From Ignavibacteriales bacterium (GTDB taxonomy: Bacteria > Bacteroidota > Ignavibacteria > Ignavibacteriales > Ignavibacteriaceae), in assembly GCA_016707585.1 (NCBI GenBank), contig JADJHL010000003.1, positions 286,405-350,404 on the forward strand: a stretch of DNA of 64,000 bases, read 5' to 3'. The notes under the pieces are model-generated. The model was given only the letters and a program-made list of their open reading frames with translations. It had not been told where the DNA came from and searched no databases. Each line of letters begins with the position of its first letter. Position 1 is the stretch's first letter. Shown here piece by piece: positions 64,000 to 64,000 of this stretch. A program made the position numbers and the translations under genes.

Positions 64000-64000
64000 T

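Overview
The window is AT-rich and looks like a chromosome segment of a Gram-negative, non-sporulating member of the Bacteroidota/Chlorobi group, most likely an Ignavibacteria-type organism. The main clues are the secretion (type IX-style) C-terminal sorting domains with NYPNPFNP and KMMLMK motifs, abundant Spc-type lipoproteins, TatC, a histone H1-like Hc1 protein, GmhB, and families of intergenic palindromic repeats typical of these phyla. Species cannot be named from the sequence alone.

Layout. 0-4 kb: three surface proteins with near-identical sorting domains, each followed by a GAGCCGC hairpin terminator. 4-4.5 kb: tRNA-Gly(GCC), tRNA-Cys(GCA) and a nested inverted repeat. 4.5-12.2 kb: housekeeping and envelope genes (plsY, an HtrA protease, a frameshifted purB, a Bcp-like peroxiredoxin, a Prc-type tail protease). 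12.3-22.3 kb: a lysine catabolic pair (aminoadipate-semialdehyde dehydrogenase with an Rrf2 regulator and its probable operator; L-lysine 6-transaminase) on either side of a 2025-residue beta-helix surface protein. 22.3-30 kb: rsmI, then a tightly overlapping minus-strand operon SpoIIM / membrane protein / DUF4129 / DUF4350 / MoxR / DUF58 / RDD. 30-40 kb: apt, enoyl-CoA hydratase, PAP2-like, dus, MFS, CapA, Hc1, a split membrane Fe-S oxidoreductase, hydrolase, acyl-CoA dehydrogenase. 41-53 kb: a hisA/cNMP-binding/UspA operon, polyprenyl synthase-tatC-glyA, two envelope proteins, gmhB-glgA, a SPOR lipoprotein and hutI. 53-64 kb: an Ig-like lipoprotein, mltG, several lineage-restricted secreted proteins, then a run of small cytoplasmic genes, ending in a membrane protein cut by the window edge.

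Six genes are interrupted by what looks like a single-base length change in a short homopolymer (purB, the Fe-S oxidoreductase, the Ig-like lipoprotein, an SRPBCC protein, a DUF1579-like protein and a Cys-rich protein). In each case adding or removing one base restores a family-like product. Three of the six sit within 1.2 kb (61.8-63.0 kb). Base-level sequence error is the simplest explanation, but purB (A8) and the others deserve checking.

I did not find a convincing new defence or mobile system. The most original signals are the clustered palindromic repeats (4.2, 37.6, 41.2, 43.2, 53.0 kb), a 38-base intergenic element repeated at 56.6, 62.4 and 62.9 kb, the hisA-like/cNMP/UspA operon, and the lysine pair with a predicted Rrf2 operator.
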